Assembly (NCBI GenBank): GCA_965248175.1
Contig: OZ252093.1
Coordinates: 186,001-250,000, forward strand
Length of the DNA stretch: 64,000 nt
Origin: VXPQ01 sp965248175
GTDB taxonomy: Bacteria > Bacteroidota > Rhodothermia > Rhodothermales > VXPQ01
Direction: 5' to 3'
The notes beneath the pieces are model-generated. The model saw only the letters and a program-made list of their open reading frames with translations. It searched no databases and was not told where the DNA came from. This document shows positions 33,012-42,114 of this stretch, piece by piece (position 1 is the stretch's first letter; each line of letters opens with the position of its first letter). The position numbers and the translations under genes were made by a program.

Positions 33012-33998
33012 ATGCAGTTCGCGCAACCTGAGTGGTTCTGGCTCTTTGCTCTCGTTCCGCTTGTAGCGGGATGGGCGTGGTGGTACGCATTCCGTACGCG
33101 CAAAGGCATGCGCTTCAGCAGCATTGACCCGGTGCACAGCGCGCCCAGGTCATTGTGGGTGCGTCTGCGCGAACTACCCGCCGTACTCAGGATCGGCGCC
33201 GTAGCGCTCGGTGTATTTGCCCTTGCCCGCCCGCAGGAACGGGACACGATCCGCGAGCGCTATGCGGAAGGCGTGGATATTGTCCTTGTGCTCGACACAT
33301 CCACGTCCATGCGGGCCGAGGATTTCTCCCCGAACCGTTTTGAGGCAGCCCGCGACGTAGCAGCGGAGTTCATCGAATCGCGCACATCGGATCGTGTGGG
33401 CCTCATTGTATTCGCGGCGAAAGCCTACACCCAAACGCCGCTGACGCTCGACTACAACTTCCTGCTGCGGATGCTCGATGAGGTGGAGGTAGGCGTCATT
33501 GAAGACGGCACCGCCATTGGCACGGCCATTGCCATGGGCGTGAACCGCCTCAAGAACAGCGCCGCCGAAAGCAAGGTGCTGATCCTGCTCACGGACGGAC
33601 AAAACAACCGGGGCGAGATCGATCCCGTAACCGCCTCGGAAGTGGCGCAAACGATGGACGTGCGCATTTACTCGATCGGTGTGGGTACGCATGGGGAAGC
33701 TCCGTTCCCCTTCGACGACCCCTTCGGAGGCCAACGGCGGCAGATGATCCCTGTCGAGATCGACGAGGACATGCTCTCGTCCGTAGCGAAAAAAACGGGC
33801 GGGCGCTATTTCCGCGCCACGAACAAGGAAACGCTCCAAAGCATCTACGTGGAAATCGGCGAACTTGAAAAAACGGAAATAGAGGAGCGCTTCTACACGG
33901 ACTACACGGAGCGCTATGCCGTATTCCTGTGGCCCGCCTTTGGTCTGCTGCTACTCGAACTCCTGCTCTCCGGCACGCGTCTTAGGCGCACTCCCTGA
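33012..33998 (+). CDS. batA: VWA-domain aerotolerance protein BatA
   Basis: The 328-residue protein has an N-terminal pair of membrane spans (FWLFALVPLVAGWAWWYAF and LRIGAVALGVFALARP), a von Willebrand A domain with an intact MIDAS (IVLVLDTSTSMRAEDFSPNR, then LTDGQNNRGEIDPVTASEVA) and a C-terminal span (YAVFLWPAFGLLLLELLLSG). BatA proteins are periplasm-facing inner-membrane proteins that form complexes with BatB-BatE and are linked to oxygen tolerance and envelope stress in Bacteroides. It is followed by batB after five bases. A 147-base gap precedes it and may hold a second promoter. Confidence 0.9.
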   Translation: MQFAQPEWFWLFALVPLVAGWAWWYAFRTRKGMRFSSIDPVHSAPRSLWVRLRELPAVLRIGAVALGVFALARPQERDTIRERYAEGVDIVLVLDTSTSMRAEDFSPNRFEAARDVAAEFIESRTSDRVGLIVFAAKAYTQTPLTLDYNFLLRMLDEVEVGVIEDGTAIGTAIAMGVNRLKNSAAESKVLILLTDGQNNRGEIDPVTASEVAQTMDVRIYSIGVGTHGEAPFPFDDPFGGQRRQMIPVEIDEDMLSSVAKKTGGRYFRATNKETLQSIYVEIGELEKTEIEERFYTDYTERYAVFLWPAFGLLLLELLLSGTRLRRTP

Positions 33999-34003
33999 TC
34001 CCT

Positions 34004-35041
34004 ATGGACTGGCTACATCCCGCATATCTCTGGACTGCGGCGGCAGGACCCGCGCTGGCCGTAGTCCTCTTCCTGTGGGCAGCACAGAAACGTCGCGAGG
34101 CGATGCGCCGGTTCGGTCTCCGGGATACCGTGGCCCGGCTCACGCCGGGAACCAGCTCCCGGCGCCGGCGATGGAAGGCAACCGCCGTGACATGCGCCGT
34201 CGCTCTTCTTGCTCTTGCGCTGGCCGGGCCGCGCTTCGGCACGCAACTCCGCGATGTGAAACGCGAAGGAGTCGATCTTGTCATCGCCCTCGATGTGTCC
34301 GCTTCTATGCTGGCCGAAGACGTTGCTCCTAACCGCCTTGATCGGGCCAAAAACGAAATCCGGAAATTGCTGGACGAGTTACGCGGCGACCGGATAGGTC
34401 TGGTCATTTTCGCCGGGGACGCCTTCCTGCAGTGCCCGCTCACGACGGACTACTCGGCAGTGCGTCTCTTCCTCGACGTAGCCGGTCCGGAAGCCATCGC
34501 GGTGCCGGGCACCGACTTCGGCGCCGCCCTGCACATGGCGGTACAGGCCTTCGACATACCGGCGGAATCTCCGGACGACGCGCGCAGCCGCGCACTGCTC
34601 TTCGTATCAGATGGGGAAAACCATGTGGCGGACATTGAAGAACTGGCGGATCTGGCCCGCGACGAAAACATTGTCATGTATGCCGCGGGCGTGGGCGAAA
34701 CGGACGGGAGCCCGATCCCTGTCTACCGGAACGGCCGACAAATCGGGTTCAGGGAAAATGCGGACGGAGACATCGTGCGCACCCGCCTCGAAGAAAACGG
34801 CCTGCGGCAACTGTCCGACGGAGGAGCATACTTCCGCATTGCCCGCACCTCCAGCTCCCTTTCCAAAATAACGGAGGCGTTGGAACGTTTGGAGAAAAGT
34901 GAGTTTGCTCAGGAAGAATTTGAGGAATACGAAGAAAAATTTCAATGGCCGCTGGCGCTTGCCCTGTTGCTGTTGCTGATCGAACGATCCATTCCCGACC
35001 GGCGTACAAACCGCAACACGGATCGCACCGGATCCGCCTGA
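34004..35041 (+). CDS. batB: VWA-domain aerotolerance protein BatB
   Basis: This 345-residue paralogue of BatA has the same plan: two N-terminal spans (AAGPALAVVLFLWAAQ and VTCAVALLALALAGPRF), a vWA domain with MIDAS residues in DLVIALDVSASMLAEDVAP and FVSDGENHVADIEELADLA, and a last span (FQWPLALALLLLLIERSIP). The vWA loop includes GAGE-like VGETDGSPIPVYRNGRQIGF. It follows BatA and precedes BatC in the standard gene order. Adjacent vWA paralogues probably bind each other or a common partner. Confidence 0.9.
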   Translation: MDWLHPAYLWTAAAGPALAVVLFLWAAQKRREAMRRFGLRDTVARLTPGTSSRRRRWKATAVTCAVALLALALAGPRFGTQLRDVKREGVDLVIALDVSASMLAEDVAPNRLDRAKNEIRKLLDELRGDRIGLVIFAGDAFLQCPLTTDYSAVRLFLDVAGPEAIAVPGTDFGAALHMAVQAFDIPAESPDDARSRALLFVSDGENHVADIEELADLARDENIVMYAAGVGETDGSPIPVYRNGRQIGFRENADGDIVRTRLEENGLRQLSDGGAYFRIARTSSSLSKITEALERLEKSEFAQEEFEEYEEKFQWPLALALLLLLIERSIPDRRTNRNTDRTGSA

Positions 35042-35055
35042 AAAGTATCCGCATC

Positions 35056-35955
35056 ATGTCCGTTCTCGCTATCCTTCTTTTGCTGCAATCCGCAGCCACC
35101 CCCCCTGTCGCACAAGGTGCGCAAGACGAAGCATCCGGAACCGCTCCTCTTGCCGTAGAGCATATGCAAGAGATCGAAGCATCGTCCGGCGGGCCGTGGG
35201 CGCCAAACGGCAAACGGGACGGACGGCGCGGCAACGACCTGTACGGCCAGGAAGCGTACGCCGACGCCGCGGCGGCCTATGCCGGCGGCCTCGCCATCCT
35301 TTCCGACGATGCTGAACCGCGCCTGCGCTATGGCCTGCGCAACAATCTCGGGGCAGCGCTCCTTAAGTCGGGCAACGCCGAATCCGCTCGTCAGACTTTC
35401 GAGCAGGCCATCGTGGAAGCCGACGAGACCGGCGAACCAATCGACCTTTCCCGATCGGCCTACAATGCCGGCAACGCCGCCTTTGCCGCGCAAGACCTCG
35501 AGGGGGCACTGGCGTACTACCGCCACAGCCTGCTCCGGAATCCGGACAATACGGATGCCCGGTTCAACTACGAATTCGTAAAGCGGCGTATCGAGGAACA
35601 AGAACAACAGGAGCAGCAAAACACGCAGCAACAAGATCAGAATCAGGAGCAGGACCAACAGGAATCCGGCAACGAAAACAGCGACGACGGCCAGAACGAA
35701 CAGCAACAGGACGAAAGCGAGCAGCAACAGCAGCAGAACGGACAGAATGAGCAACAAGGGGAGAACGAACGGCAACAAAACGAATCTCCACAGGAGCAGG
35801 AGCAGGAACAACAGAACAGACAAGCCGGGGAACAACAACTGAGCCAGGCCCAGGCCGAGCGCATCCTGCAAGCCCTGGAACAGGAAGAAGGCAACCTGCT
35901 CCGGGAAATCCAGCGTACCGAGAGCCGCCCGCACCGGGTTGAAAAAGACTGGTAG
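35056..35955 (+). CDS. batC: TPR aerotolerance protein BatC with Q/N-rich tail
   Basis: The 299-residue protein has an N-terminal hydrophobic signal (MSVLAILLLLQSAATPPVAQ), TPR helices (GNDLYGQEAYADAAAAYAGG, NNLGAALLKSGNAESARQTF, YNAGNAAFAAQDLEGALAYY) and then about 85 residues of Gln/Asn/Glu/Asp low complexity (DNA about 35590-35830), ending in helix QAERILQALEQEEGNLLREI. The final segment resembles the BatC C-terminal motif that follows the Q-rich linker in Bacteroidota. The ATG at 35056 is the sensible start, 14 bases after batB. A longer upstream frame overlaps batB and is not supported. Confidence 0.88.
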   Translation: MSVLAILLLLQSAATPPVAQGAQDEASGTAPLAVEHMQEIEASSGGPWAPNGKRDGRRGNDLYGQEAYADAAAAYAGGLAILSDDAEPRLRYGLRNNLGAALLKSGNAESARQTFEQAIVEADETGEPIDLSRSAYNAGNAAFAAQDLEGALAYYRHSLLRNPDNTDARFNYEFVKRRIEEQEQQEQQNTQQQDQNQEQDQQESGNENSDDGQNEQQQDESEQQQQQNGQNEQQGENERQQNESPQEQEQEQQNRQAGEQQLSQAQAERILQALEQEEGNLLREIQRTESRPHRVEKDW

Positions 35956-35972
35956 AAAAGGCAAGGAGCACG

Positions 35973-38621
35973 ATGAAAAAATGCTTGTTGCATATCGGCG
36001 TGCTGATGCTGCTCGGAATACCGCCGGCGCAGGGGCAGGATATCCAGGTCCGCGCCACGGTCAATGAAACGACCATCGGTACGCAGGAGCAACTGATTTT
36101 CAGCGTGGAAATCGCGGGAGCCGGATTTTCCGGCGTCGAAACGCCCTCCCCGCCGGAGGCCGAGGGACTGGCGCTTCTGCAAAGCACGCCAAGCGTACAC
36201 CGCAACATGACGTTCACGAACGGTGCACTGGAGCAAAGCGTAACGTTCCGCTGGGGCTACCGCCCGCTCCGGGAAGGCCCGGCCCGCCTCCTCGCCATCA
36301 ACGTGACCGTCGACGGACAGACCTGGGAAACGCAGCCCGTGGAAATCGTCGTGGTGGATCAGGCCCAACGTCCGCAGCAGCAACAGCCGCAGGCTTCAAA
36401 CTGGCCATTCGGCACACCCTCCCCCACCTGGCCTCAGGGCAGCGCTGGAAACGACACCCCTGTAGCACTCGATCCGAACGATTTGTTCATCCGCGCCGTG
36501 CCCAGCGCAACCACAGCGCACCAGAACGAACAAATCGTCGTCGAATACCTGCTGTATTTCCGGGACGGTGTCCAGCTACGCCACAGCCGCCTCGCGGGCT
36601 CCTGGGACGCCGAGGGATTCTGGCGCGAGGAATTCGACATCGATACGCGCCCCGTACCCGGAAATGTCGTGGAGAACGGATTGCTCTACCACACCATTCC
36701 GCTGAAGCGGGTGGCTATCTTCCCGACCCGCCCCGGTATGCTCACGGTCGATGCTCTCGAAGTCGAATCCGAGGTGCACCTTTCGTCCGGCGCACAAAGC
36801 AGCCCATTCGATCGGCTTTTTTCGTTGCGTGGGCAATTTTATCCCGTCGAGATTGCCTCCGAGCCGCTTGGCCTGCGTATTACTCCACTGCCTGAAGGGG
36901 CGCCGCCCGCTTTTTCGGGGGCCGTCGGCGTCTGGGATGTGACGGCTTCTGTCAGCAAGACGGACGTGGAGGTAGGCGAACCGCTGCAAATTGTCGTTAC
37001 GGTCCAGGGTACCGGCAACGTAGCCACGCTGGACGAGCCGGCATTCGAACCCCCTGGCGTCTTCGAACGGTACGAACCGAATATCGAAACAACCATTAAC
37101 CGGGGAGGGCGGCGCATACAGGGCCGCAAGACCTTCGAGTATGTCGTGATCCCGCGCACCAATGGATCGTTCGATATGCCTCCCGTTACATTCGCCTGGT
37201 ACAACCCGGGACAGGAGCGCTATGTGACGCAACAGGCTGAACTACCCGTTATTCGCGTTACCGGCTCGGCGGAGGCGCTCGCAGCGGGGACCACCACCGC
37301 GGGCTTTCCTATAGACGACCTCGCGGGTATCCTGACGACCCCCGGCGGCTGGCGTCCGGTCGTAGAAACGCCCCTGCACCGCCGCGCCTGGCCGTATGCG
37401 GCGCTCCTGTTGCCCCCGGGCCTCCTGCTCTTTCTATATGTCCGACGACGCCATGTCGATCGGTTGTCGAGCGATACGCAGTATGCACGTGGCAGAATGG
37501 CGCACCCGCTGGCGCGCAAGCATCTGCGGCAAGCCGGAAAATTGCTGGAAAGCGCACAGCCCATCGCCTTTTACGAGGAAATAGAACGGGCGCTGAGCGG
37601 TTTCATCGGCAACCGGCTGAACGTTCCCGAAACAGGATGGACGCGCGATCAACTCGACGCCTGCCTACGCACCGCCGGGGTAGCAACCGGCGTCCGTGAT
37701 CTGCTGCGAGGACTTCTCGATGAATGTGATCAGGTCCGGTTCGCACCCATACTGCCCGACCGCACAACCATGGAAAGTGCGCAGGAACAAGCGGCTTCGC
37801 TGATCGTCGCCGTGGACGAAGCCGCCTCAACAACCCGGAACGGAAAGACACCGGGAGCACACAAGGCGGCGATACTCGGGGTGCTCGCCACGCTGCTATT
37901 CCCCTGCGCGCTCTCCGCACAGACACAAGACATTCCGGAAGCAGTGCGCCACTTCGACGAAGGCAACCGGCTGTTCCGCGAAGGCGCCCACAGAGACGCC
38001 GTGACCAGCTACCGGAACGCCCTCGAAGCCGGGTACGCAAGCGGCGCCTTGTACTACAACATGGGGAATGCCTATTTCCGACTGGACGAAATCGGACAAG
38101 CCATCCGGTTCTACGAAAAAGCCCGGAGGTACATGCCGGAAAGCGAAGAACTGGCGCATAACCTCGCCATCGCCCGCGACCGGACCACCGACAGTTTCTC
38201 GCGGCTACCCGCCCCCTTCTGGCGCCCGGCCTGGAACCGCCTCGTTCGCACCCTGTCGCCGGTCGGCATCTTCCTGCTCGGCCTGTTGGGCTATGGAATC
38301 GCCTCGGCAGCCCTTGCAATGCGCATCCGCCGCACCCGGTCTCCGTGGTTGCGGCGCGCAGTACTGGCCGGAGGAGTGCTTGCCGCCTTTTTCGTTACGT
38401 TCGGGTTCGCTGCATCCTGGGAGGAAACACACACGGTGCAGGCCGTCATGCTGGCAGATGCAACAGACTTGACAGACCGTCCGGACGGATCGCCTACAGA
38501 TCTGACCGTTCACGAAGGCGCCGTCGTCGAGGTCGTAACGGTCCGGGCCGCCTGGAGCGAAGTGCGCCTGCCGAATGGCGTCCAGGGCTGGGTTCCCACC
38601 AGCGCCTATGGCGATATTTGA
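35973..38621 (+). CDS. batD: BatD-BatE fusion protein
   Basis: Residues 1 to about 620 are BatD: a signal peptide ending GIPPAQGQ, tandem beta-sandwich domains (VRATVNETTIGTQEQLIFSV; ASVSKTDVEVGEPLQIVVTV), the membrane span YAALLLPPGLLLFLYVRRRH near residue 475 and a helical cytoplasmic domain. From about residue 630 a second signal-like segment (AAILGVLATLLFPCALSAQ) begins a complete BatE: TPR repeats (HFDEGNRLFREGAHRDAVTS, YNMGNAYFRLDEIGQAIRFY), two spans (VGIFLLGLLGYGIASAALAM; AVLAGGVLAAFFVTFGFAA) and an SH3-like end (NGVQGWVPTSAYGDI). The two are separate genes in most Bacteroidota. The former BatE signal is now an internal span, which fits the periplasmic placement of the TPRs. Confidence 0.85.
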   Translation: MKKCLLHIGVLMLLGIPPAQGQDIQVRATVNETTIGTQEQLIFSVEIAGAGFSGVETPSPPEAEGLALLQSTPSVHRNMTFTNGALEQSVTFRWGYRPLREGPARLLAINVTVDGQTWETQPVEIVVVDQAQRPQQQQPQASNWPFGTPSPTWPQGSAGNDTPVALDPNDLFIRAVPSATTAHQNEQIVVEYLLYFRDGVQLRHSRLAGSWDAEGFWREEFDIDTRPVPGNVVENGLLYHTIPLKRVAIFPTRPGMLTVDALEVESEVHLSSGAQSSPFDRLFSLRGQFYPVEIASEPLGLRITPLPEGAPPAFSGAVGVWDVTASVSKTDVEVGEPLQIVVTVQGTGNVATLDEPAFEPPGVFERYEPNIETTINRGGRRIQGRKTFEYVVIPRTNGSFDMPPVTFAWYNPGQERYVTQQAELPVIRVTGSAEALAAGTTTAGFPIDDLAGILTTPGGWRPVVETPLHRRAWPYAALLLPPGLLLFLYVRRRHVDRLSSDTQYARGRMAHPLARKHLRQAGKLLESAQPIAFYEEIERALSGFIGNRLNVPETGWTRDQLDACLRTAGVATGVRDLLRGLLDECDQVRFAPILPDRTTMESAQEQAASLIVAVDEAASTTRNGKTPGAHKAAILGVLATLLFPCALSAQTQDIPEAVRHFDEGNRLFREGAHRDAVTSYRNALEAGYASGALYYNMGNAYFRLDEIGQAIRFYEKARRYMPESEELAHNLAIARDRTTDSFSRLPAPFWRPAWNRLVRTLSPVGIFLLGLLGYGIASAALAMRIRRTRSPWLRRAVLAGGVLAAFFVTFGFAASWEETHTVQAVMLADATDLTDRPDGSPTDLTVHEGAVVEVVTVRAAWSEVRLPNGVQGWVPTSAYGDI

Positions 38622-38675
38622 AGAGTGATGGCGGATTTGTCCATGTGTGTACGGATCGAAACGGACGACGAGACA

Positions 38676-38728
38676 TTGACAACCGGCCCCGTACAGACTA
38701 TACTTGTTTAACCGGTTCACCCGGTGAA
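38676..38728 (+). promoter_or_regulatory. Sigma70-like promoter with adjacent palindrome upstream of dnaX
   Basis: TTGACA at 38676-38681 and TATACT at 38699-38704 are separated by exactly 17 bases, a near-perfect sigma70-type promoter. A 13-base inverted repeat TTCACC-c-GGTGAA (38716-38728) lies about five bases downstream of the predicted start and could be an operator. The dnaX ATG is about 220 bases further on. In the 304-base gap 38622-38925 I see nothing else. Confidence 0.55.
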
Positions 38729-38925
38729 TCCATCGGGTTTTCGTCGAGCGGCTGCATGGTTTCCAGGGACAGGGATACAGGAAAACATTGCCCCGAATCG
38801 TTCGTGCTATCGTAGGATATTCGCAGGTGTGAAATACATTTTGGGACCCCGGGATAACGTCGCCGGATGCGCTTGAAAAACGCGTTGCCGACCCCATCCG
38901 GTCCCCACAGAACCGTCTCGCCAAC

Positions 38926-40935
38926 ATGTCCGAACAGAGGTATCTCGTCACCGCACGCAAGTACCGCCCGCAGCGGTTCGACGAACTGGTGGCGCAGGAA
39001 CACGTCACGGAAACCCTCCGCAACGCGATCCGGCTGGACCGGCTGGCCCACGCGTATCTCTTCAGCGGCCCGCGCGGCGTCGGCAAGACCACCGCAGCGC
39101 GCATTCTGGCAAAGGCTATCAACTGCACCAGCGCGTCGGAAGAACGCGACGGGCAAGCGGAACCGTGCCGCACCTGCGAGCACTGCCGCACTTTAGAAGA
39201 AGGGCGCAGTCTGAACGTCATCGAGATCGACGCCGCCTCGAACAACCGCGTCGACGATATTCGCGACTTGAGGGAAACGGTGCGTATCCCGCCGCAGGGC
39301 GCCCGCCGAAAGGTGTACATCGTAGACGAGGTGCATATGCTCTCGACGGCGGCCTTCAATGCGCTCCTGAAAACCCTGGAAGAGCCGCCCCCCCACGTCC
39401 TCTTCATCTTCGCAACGACCGAGCCTCACAAGGTGCTCCCCACCATCCTGTCCCGGTGTCAGCGGTTCGATTTTCGTCGCATTGCCGTACCCGAAATCGT
39501 TGCCCGGTTAAGCGATATCTGCAAGGAGGAAAACATCCGTGCAGACGAAGCCTCCCTGTTGCTCATTGCGCGCAAGGGGGATGGCGCGCTCCGGGATGCG
39601 CTGTCGGTATTCGATCAAGCCGTTTCGCTGTGCGGCTCGGACATCGCGTACGCCGACCTCGTCAAGGCGCTTGGCGTGGTGGACATCGATCGATATTTCG
39701 AGGTGACCGACCGGGTCGCTGCGCGCGACATGGGAGGGATGCTGCAACTGATCGAGAACGCGATCCGGGCCGGGCATGACCTCCAGGAGTTCCTGGCCGG
39801 GTTGACGGAGCACCTGCGCAATCTTCTTGTTGCGCGCACGATGGAGAATACGGAACTGATCGAGGCGGCGGAAGCGACCCAGAAACGCTATACCGAGGCC
39901 GTGGCGCCTTTTTCGGAAATGGACCTGCTGCGTCTTTTGACGCTCGCTGCCAATGCGGAAAGCACACTCAGGAATAGTATTCAGCCGCGCCTGAAGGTAG
40001 AAACCATCCTGCTGAATATGGCGACGATCGCACTGGGCGCAGACCTGCGCGAGGCGCTTGCAAAAATAGATCGGCTGGAAGCGGTAGAACCGGACAGGCG
40101 GTCCCCCGGCAACGCAGACAGCAAGGCCCCGGCAGGCCAACGCCCCCCGGAAAACACGGGATCGACTACGCGTAAAATCCCGACACCATCTCCCCCAAAG
40201 AAACAAAACGCCCCGGCGCCTCGTGACGCCGCGCCGCACACGCCCCCAGGTGATCTTGAAGACGAGGCTGCTCCGAAAGCACCGCCTCTCCAGGAAGACG
40301 AGCATCCTTCGGAAGGTGTGCCACCCGCAACGCCCCCTCCCGCGGGCGCGCCTGTAGACCCCGGACCTGTCCAGCAACCCGATGCTTCCCCCTCCATCGC
40401 CGACACCCTGTTCGGCGAACCCCTGCTGCCACGCGACAAGACGCGGCCCGAAGAAACACTGAGCAACGCCAGCCGGCAGAACCTCGTAGCCGAAGCAGAC
40501 ACCGCTGTCCTTGAACCGGTCGAAACGGGCATGACCGTCATCCCGGACGAAAATGCGGAACCCATCGCAACGATCTGGAACGATCTGCTGGAGCGCGTCA
40601 AGAAGGATAAAATACAGCTATGGTCCATGCTGCATCGTACGCAGCCGGAAGGATACAACGATGGCATTATTCACATCGCCGTCCCGGACGATTTTCACCG
40701 GCGCGTACTGACCGAACGCGCCGGCTACATAACCGGGCAACTGAAGTCACTGGCGAATGTGCCGATCCGCACGATTCAATGTGCCGTACGCGAAGACATG
40801 AACACCCCCGGAACTGACGGCGCTCCCGAAACCGCCGCCGATTTCGATCCGTACGAATACATGGAACGCAAGCGCAAGGAAAATCCGGTAGTGCGCGAAA
40901 TTTTTGAGCAGTTTGGTGGTGAACCCGCCTGGTGA
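38926..40935 (+). CDS. dnaX: DNA polymerase III subunit gamma/tau
   Basis: The 669-residue clamp-loader ATPase has the Walker A GPRGVGKTTAARILAKAINC, a four-Cys zinc site (C-11-CRTCEHC), Walker B VYIVDEVHMLSTAAFNALLK, sensor 1 FIFATTEPHKVLPTILSRCQ and the lid GALRDALSVFDQAVSLCG. After about residue 370 comes a Pro/Ala-rich linker, followed by a C-terminal domain (IWNDLLERVKKDKIQLWSML) typical of Bacteroidota DnaX. I saw no classical A6G slippery site that would make a shortened gamma form. It is followed by ybaB and recR, the common dnaX-ybaB-recR order. Confidence 0.95.
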   Translation: MSEQRYLVTARKYRPQRFDELVAQEHVTETLRNAIRLDRLAHAYLFSGPRGVGKTTAARILAKAINCTSASEERDGQAEPCRTCEHCRTLEEGRSLNVIEIDAASNNRVDDIRDLRETVRIPPQGARRKVYIVDEVHMLSTAAFNALLKTLEEPPPHVLFIFATTEPHKVLPTILSRCQRFDFRRIAVPEIVARLSDICKEENIRADEASLLLIARKGDGALRDALSVFDQAVSLCGSDIAYADLVKALGVVDIDRYFEVTDRVAARDMGGMLQLIENAIRAGHDLQEFLAGLTEHLRNLLVARTMENTELIEAAEATQKRYTEAVAPFSEMDLLRLLTLAANAESTLRNSIQPRLKVETILLNMATIALGADLREALAKIDRLEAVEPDRRSPGNADSKAPAGQRPPENTGSTTRKIPTPSPPKKQNAPAPRDAAPHTPPGDLEDEAAPKAPPLQEDEHPSEGVPPATPPPAGAPVDPGPVQQPDASPSIADTLFGEPLLPRDKTRPEETLSNASRQNLVAEADTAVLEPVETGMTVIPDENAEPIATIWNDLLERVKKDKIQLWSMLHRTQPEGYNDGIIHIAVPDDFHRRVLTERAGYITGQLKSLANVPIRTIQCAVREDMNTPGTDGAPETAADFDPYEYMERKRKENPVVREIFEQFGGEPAW

Positions 40936-41002
40936 TACCCGCAATGTATGCACCCATGACTGGGCGCTAAACTCTCTTGATCTCCAGAAAACGGTAAATG
41001 GT

Positions 41003-41350
41003 ATGCCTGACGGCGTAAATATGGCCGACATGTTCGGCATGGTCATGGAAATGCAGAAGAAGATGAAGGAGGCGCAAGAGAGCCTTGCCTCAAAGACCGT
41101 AACGGCCGAATCCGGCGGCGGCATGGTCAAAGTGACCGCCAACGGCGCTCGTCGCATCACGAATATCCGCATCGAGCCAAGTGCGGTCGATCCCGAAGAC
41201 GTTGAATTGCTGGAAGACCTTGTCGTCGCCGGAATCAACAAGGCCCTTGACGAAGCCGAGGAAATGGCGAACAAGGAAATGGGCGGCATTGCGGGTACCA
41301 TGCTCCCCCCGGGTATGGGATTGTCCGGCCTGCCTGGCTTGAACCTGTAA
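41003..41350 (+). CDS. ybaB: Nucleoid-associated protein YbaB/EbfC
   Basis: The 115-residue protein has the YbaB/EbfC fold: an N-terminal helix (MFGMVMEMQKKMKEAQESLA), then SGGGMVKVTANGARRITNI, the strand IRIEPSAVDPEDVELLEDLV, and helix VAGINKALDEAEEMANKEMG. It binds DNA as a tweezer-like dimer and is nearly always found between dnaX and recR. ATGs at 41003 and 41021 are both possible; the second gives MADMFGM, matching many relatives. The Gly/Pro/Leu tail (MLPPGMGLSGLPGLNL) is typical. Confidence 0.92.
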   Translation: MPDGVNMADMFGMVMEMQKKMKEAQESLASKTVTAESGGGMVKVTANGARRITNIRIEPSAVDPEDVELLEDLVVAGINKALDEAEEMANKEMGGIAGTMLPPGMGLSGLPGLNL

Positions 41351-41418
41351 ACGGAACCTTGCGGCAAAGCAGCCGCATCACCTGGACGCAATCCTCCCCT
41401 GAAACAGCACGTGTGCGT

Positions 41419-42108
41419 ATGGGATTCACCTCCGAATCGGTCGAGGCGCTTGTCGAGCAGTTTGCCAAACTGCCTGGCATCGGGCGAAAAACGGCCCAGC
41501 GGCTGGCCGCCCATGTGCTCAAAATGTCCCGCGCCGAAATCGCAGATATGGCGCACACCCTGATCAGGGTCAAGGATACCGTCAGGCAATGCTCCGTTTG
41601 CTGCAACGTAACCGATACGGACCCCTGCGGCATCTGCAGCTCGCCGCAACGCGACCATGCCGTGATTTGCCTCGTGGAAGAAGCCAATGATGTCCTGGCG
41701 ATCGAACGCCTCAATGAGTACCGGGGCGTATATCATGTACTGGGAGGAGCCATCTCGCCACTGGACGGCGTAGGCCCGGAAGACCTCCACATCGACGAGC
41801 TCCTGCAACGCATCGATCCGACGCACAAACAGGCCGCTGCGCCGGCAGCGCAAAACGGCCAGGCGCCTGCCGGCGATAGCCCGGACGACGCGCCCGTTCC
41901 GAACAAACATATCCCTCCAAAGGAAATTATTTTTGCACTGAATCCTACGGTAGAAGGAGACACCACGGTCTACTACCTCTCGCAGTTGCTCAAACCCGCC
42001 GGCGTGCGACTGACGCGCATTGCCCGGGGTCTGCCCATAGGGGGAGACCTCGAATATGCCGACGAAGCCACGCTGGCACGCGCCCTCGAAGGCCGCGGCG
42101 CCCTCTGA
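41419..42108 (+). CDS. recR: Recombination mediator RecR with an inserted linker
   Basis: The 229-residue protein has the helix-hairpin-helix KLPGIGRKTAQRLAAHVL, the zinc finger CSVC-8-CGIC (C58, C61, C70, C73), and the Toprim domain (VICLVEEANDVLAIERLNEY, GAISPLDGVGPEDLHIDELL, and NPTVEGDTTVYYLSQLL). Between about residues 133 and 165 (DNA about 41815-41913) is an Ala/Pro/Gln/Asp-rich insertion that normal RecR of about 200 residues lacks; it sits between a helix and a Toprim strand and is probably a surface loop. RecR acts with RecO to load RecA onto SSB-covered DNA. The ATG at 41419 immediately precedes the conserved region. Confidence 0.95.
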   Translation: MGFTSESVEALVEQFAKLPGIGRKTAQRLAAHVLKMSRAEIADMAHTLIRVKDTVRQCSVCCNVTDTDPCGICSSPQRDHAVICLVEEANDVLAIERLNEYRGVYHVLGGAISPLDGVGPEDLHIDELLQRIDPTHKQAAAPAAQNGQAPAGDSPDDAPVPNKHIPPKEIIFALNPTVEGDTTVYYLSQLLKPAGVRLTRIARGLPIGGDLEYADEATLARALEGRGAL

Positions 42109-42114
42109 TCGCCC

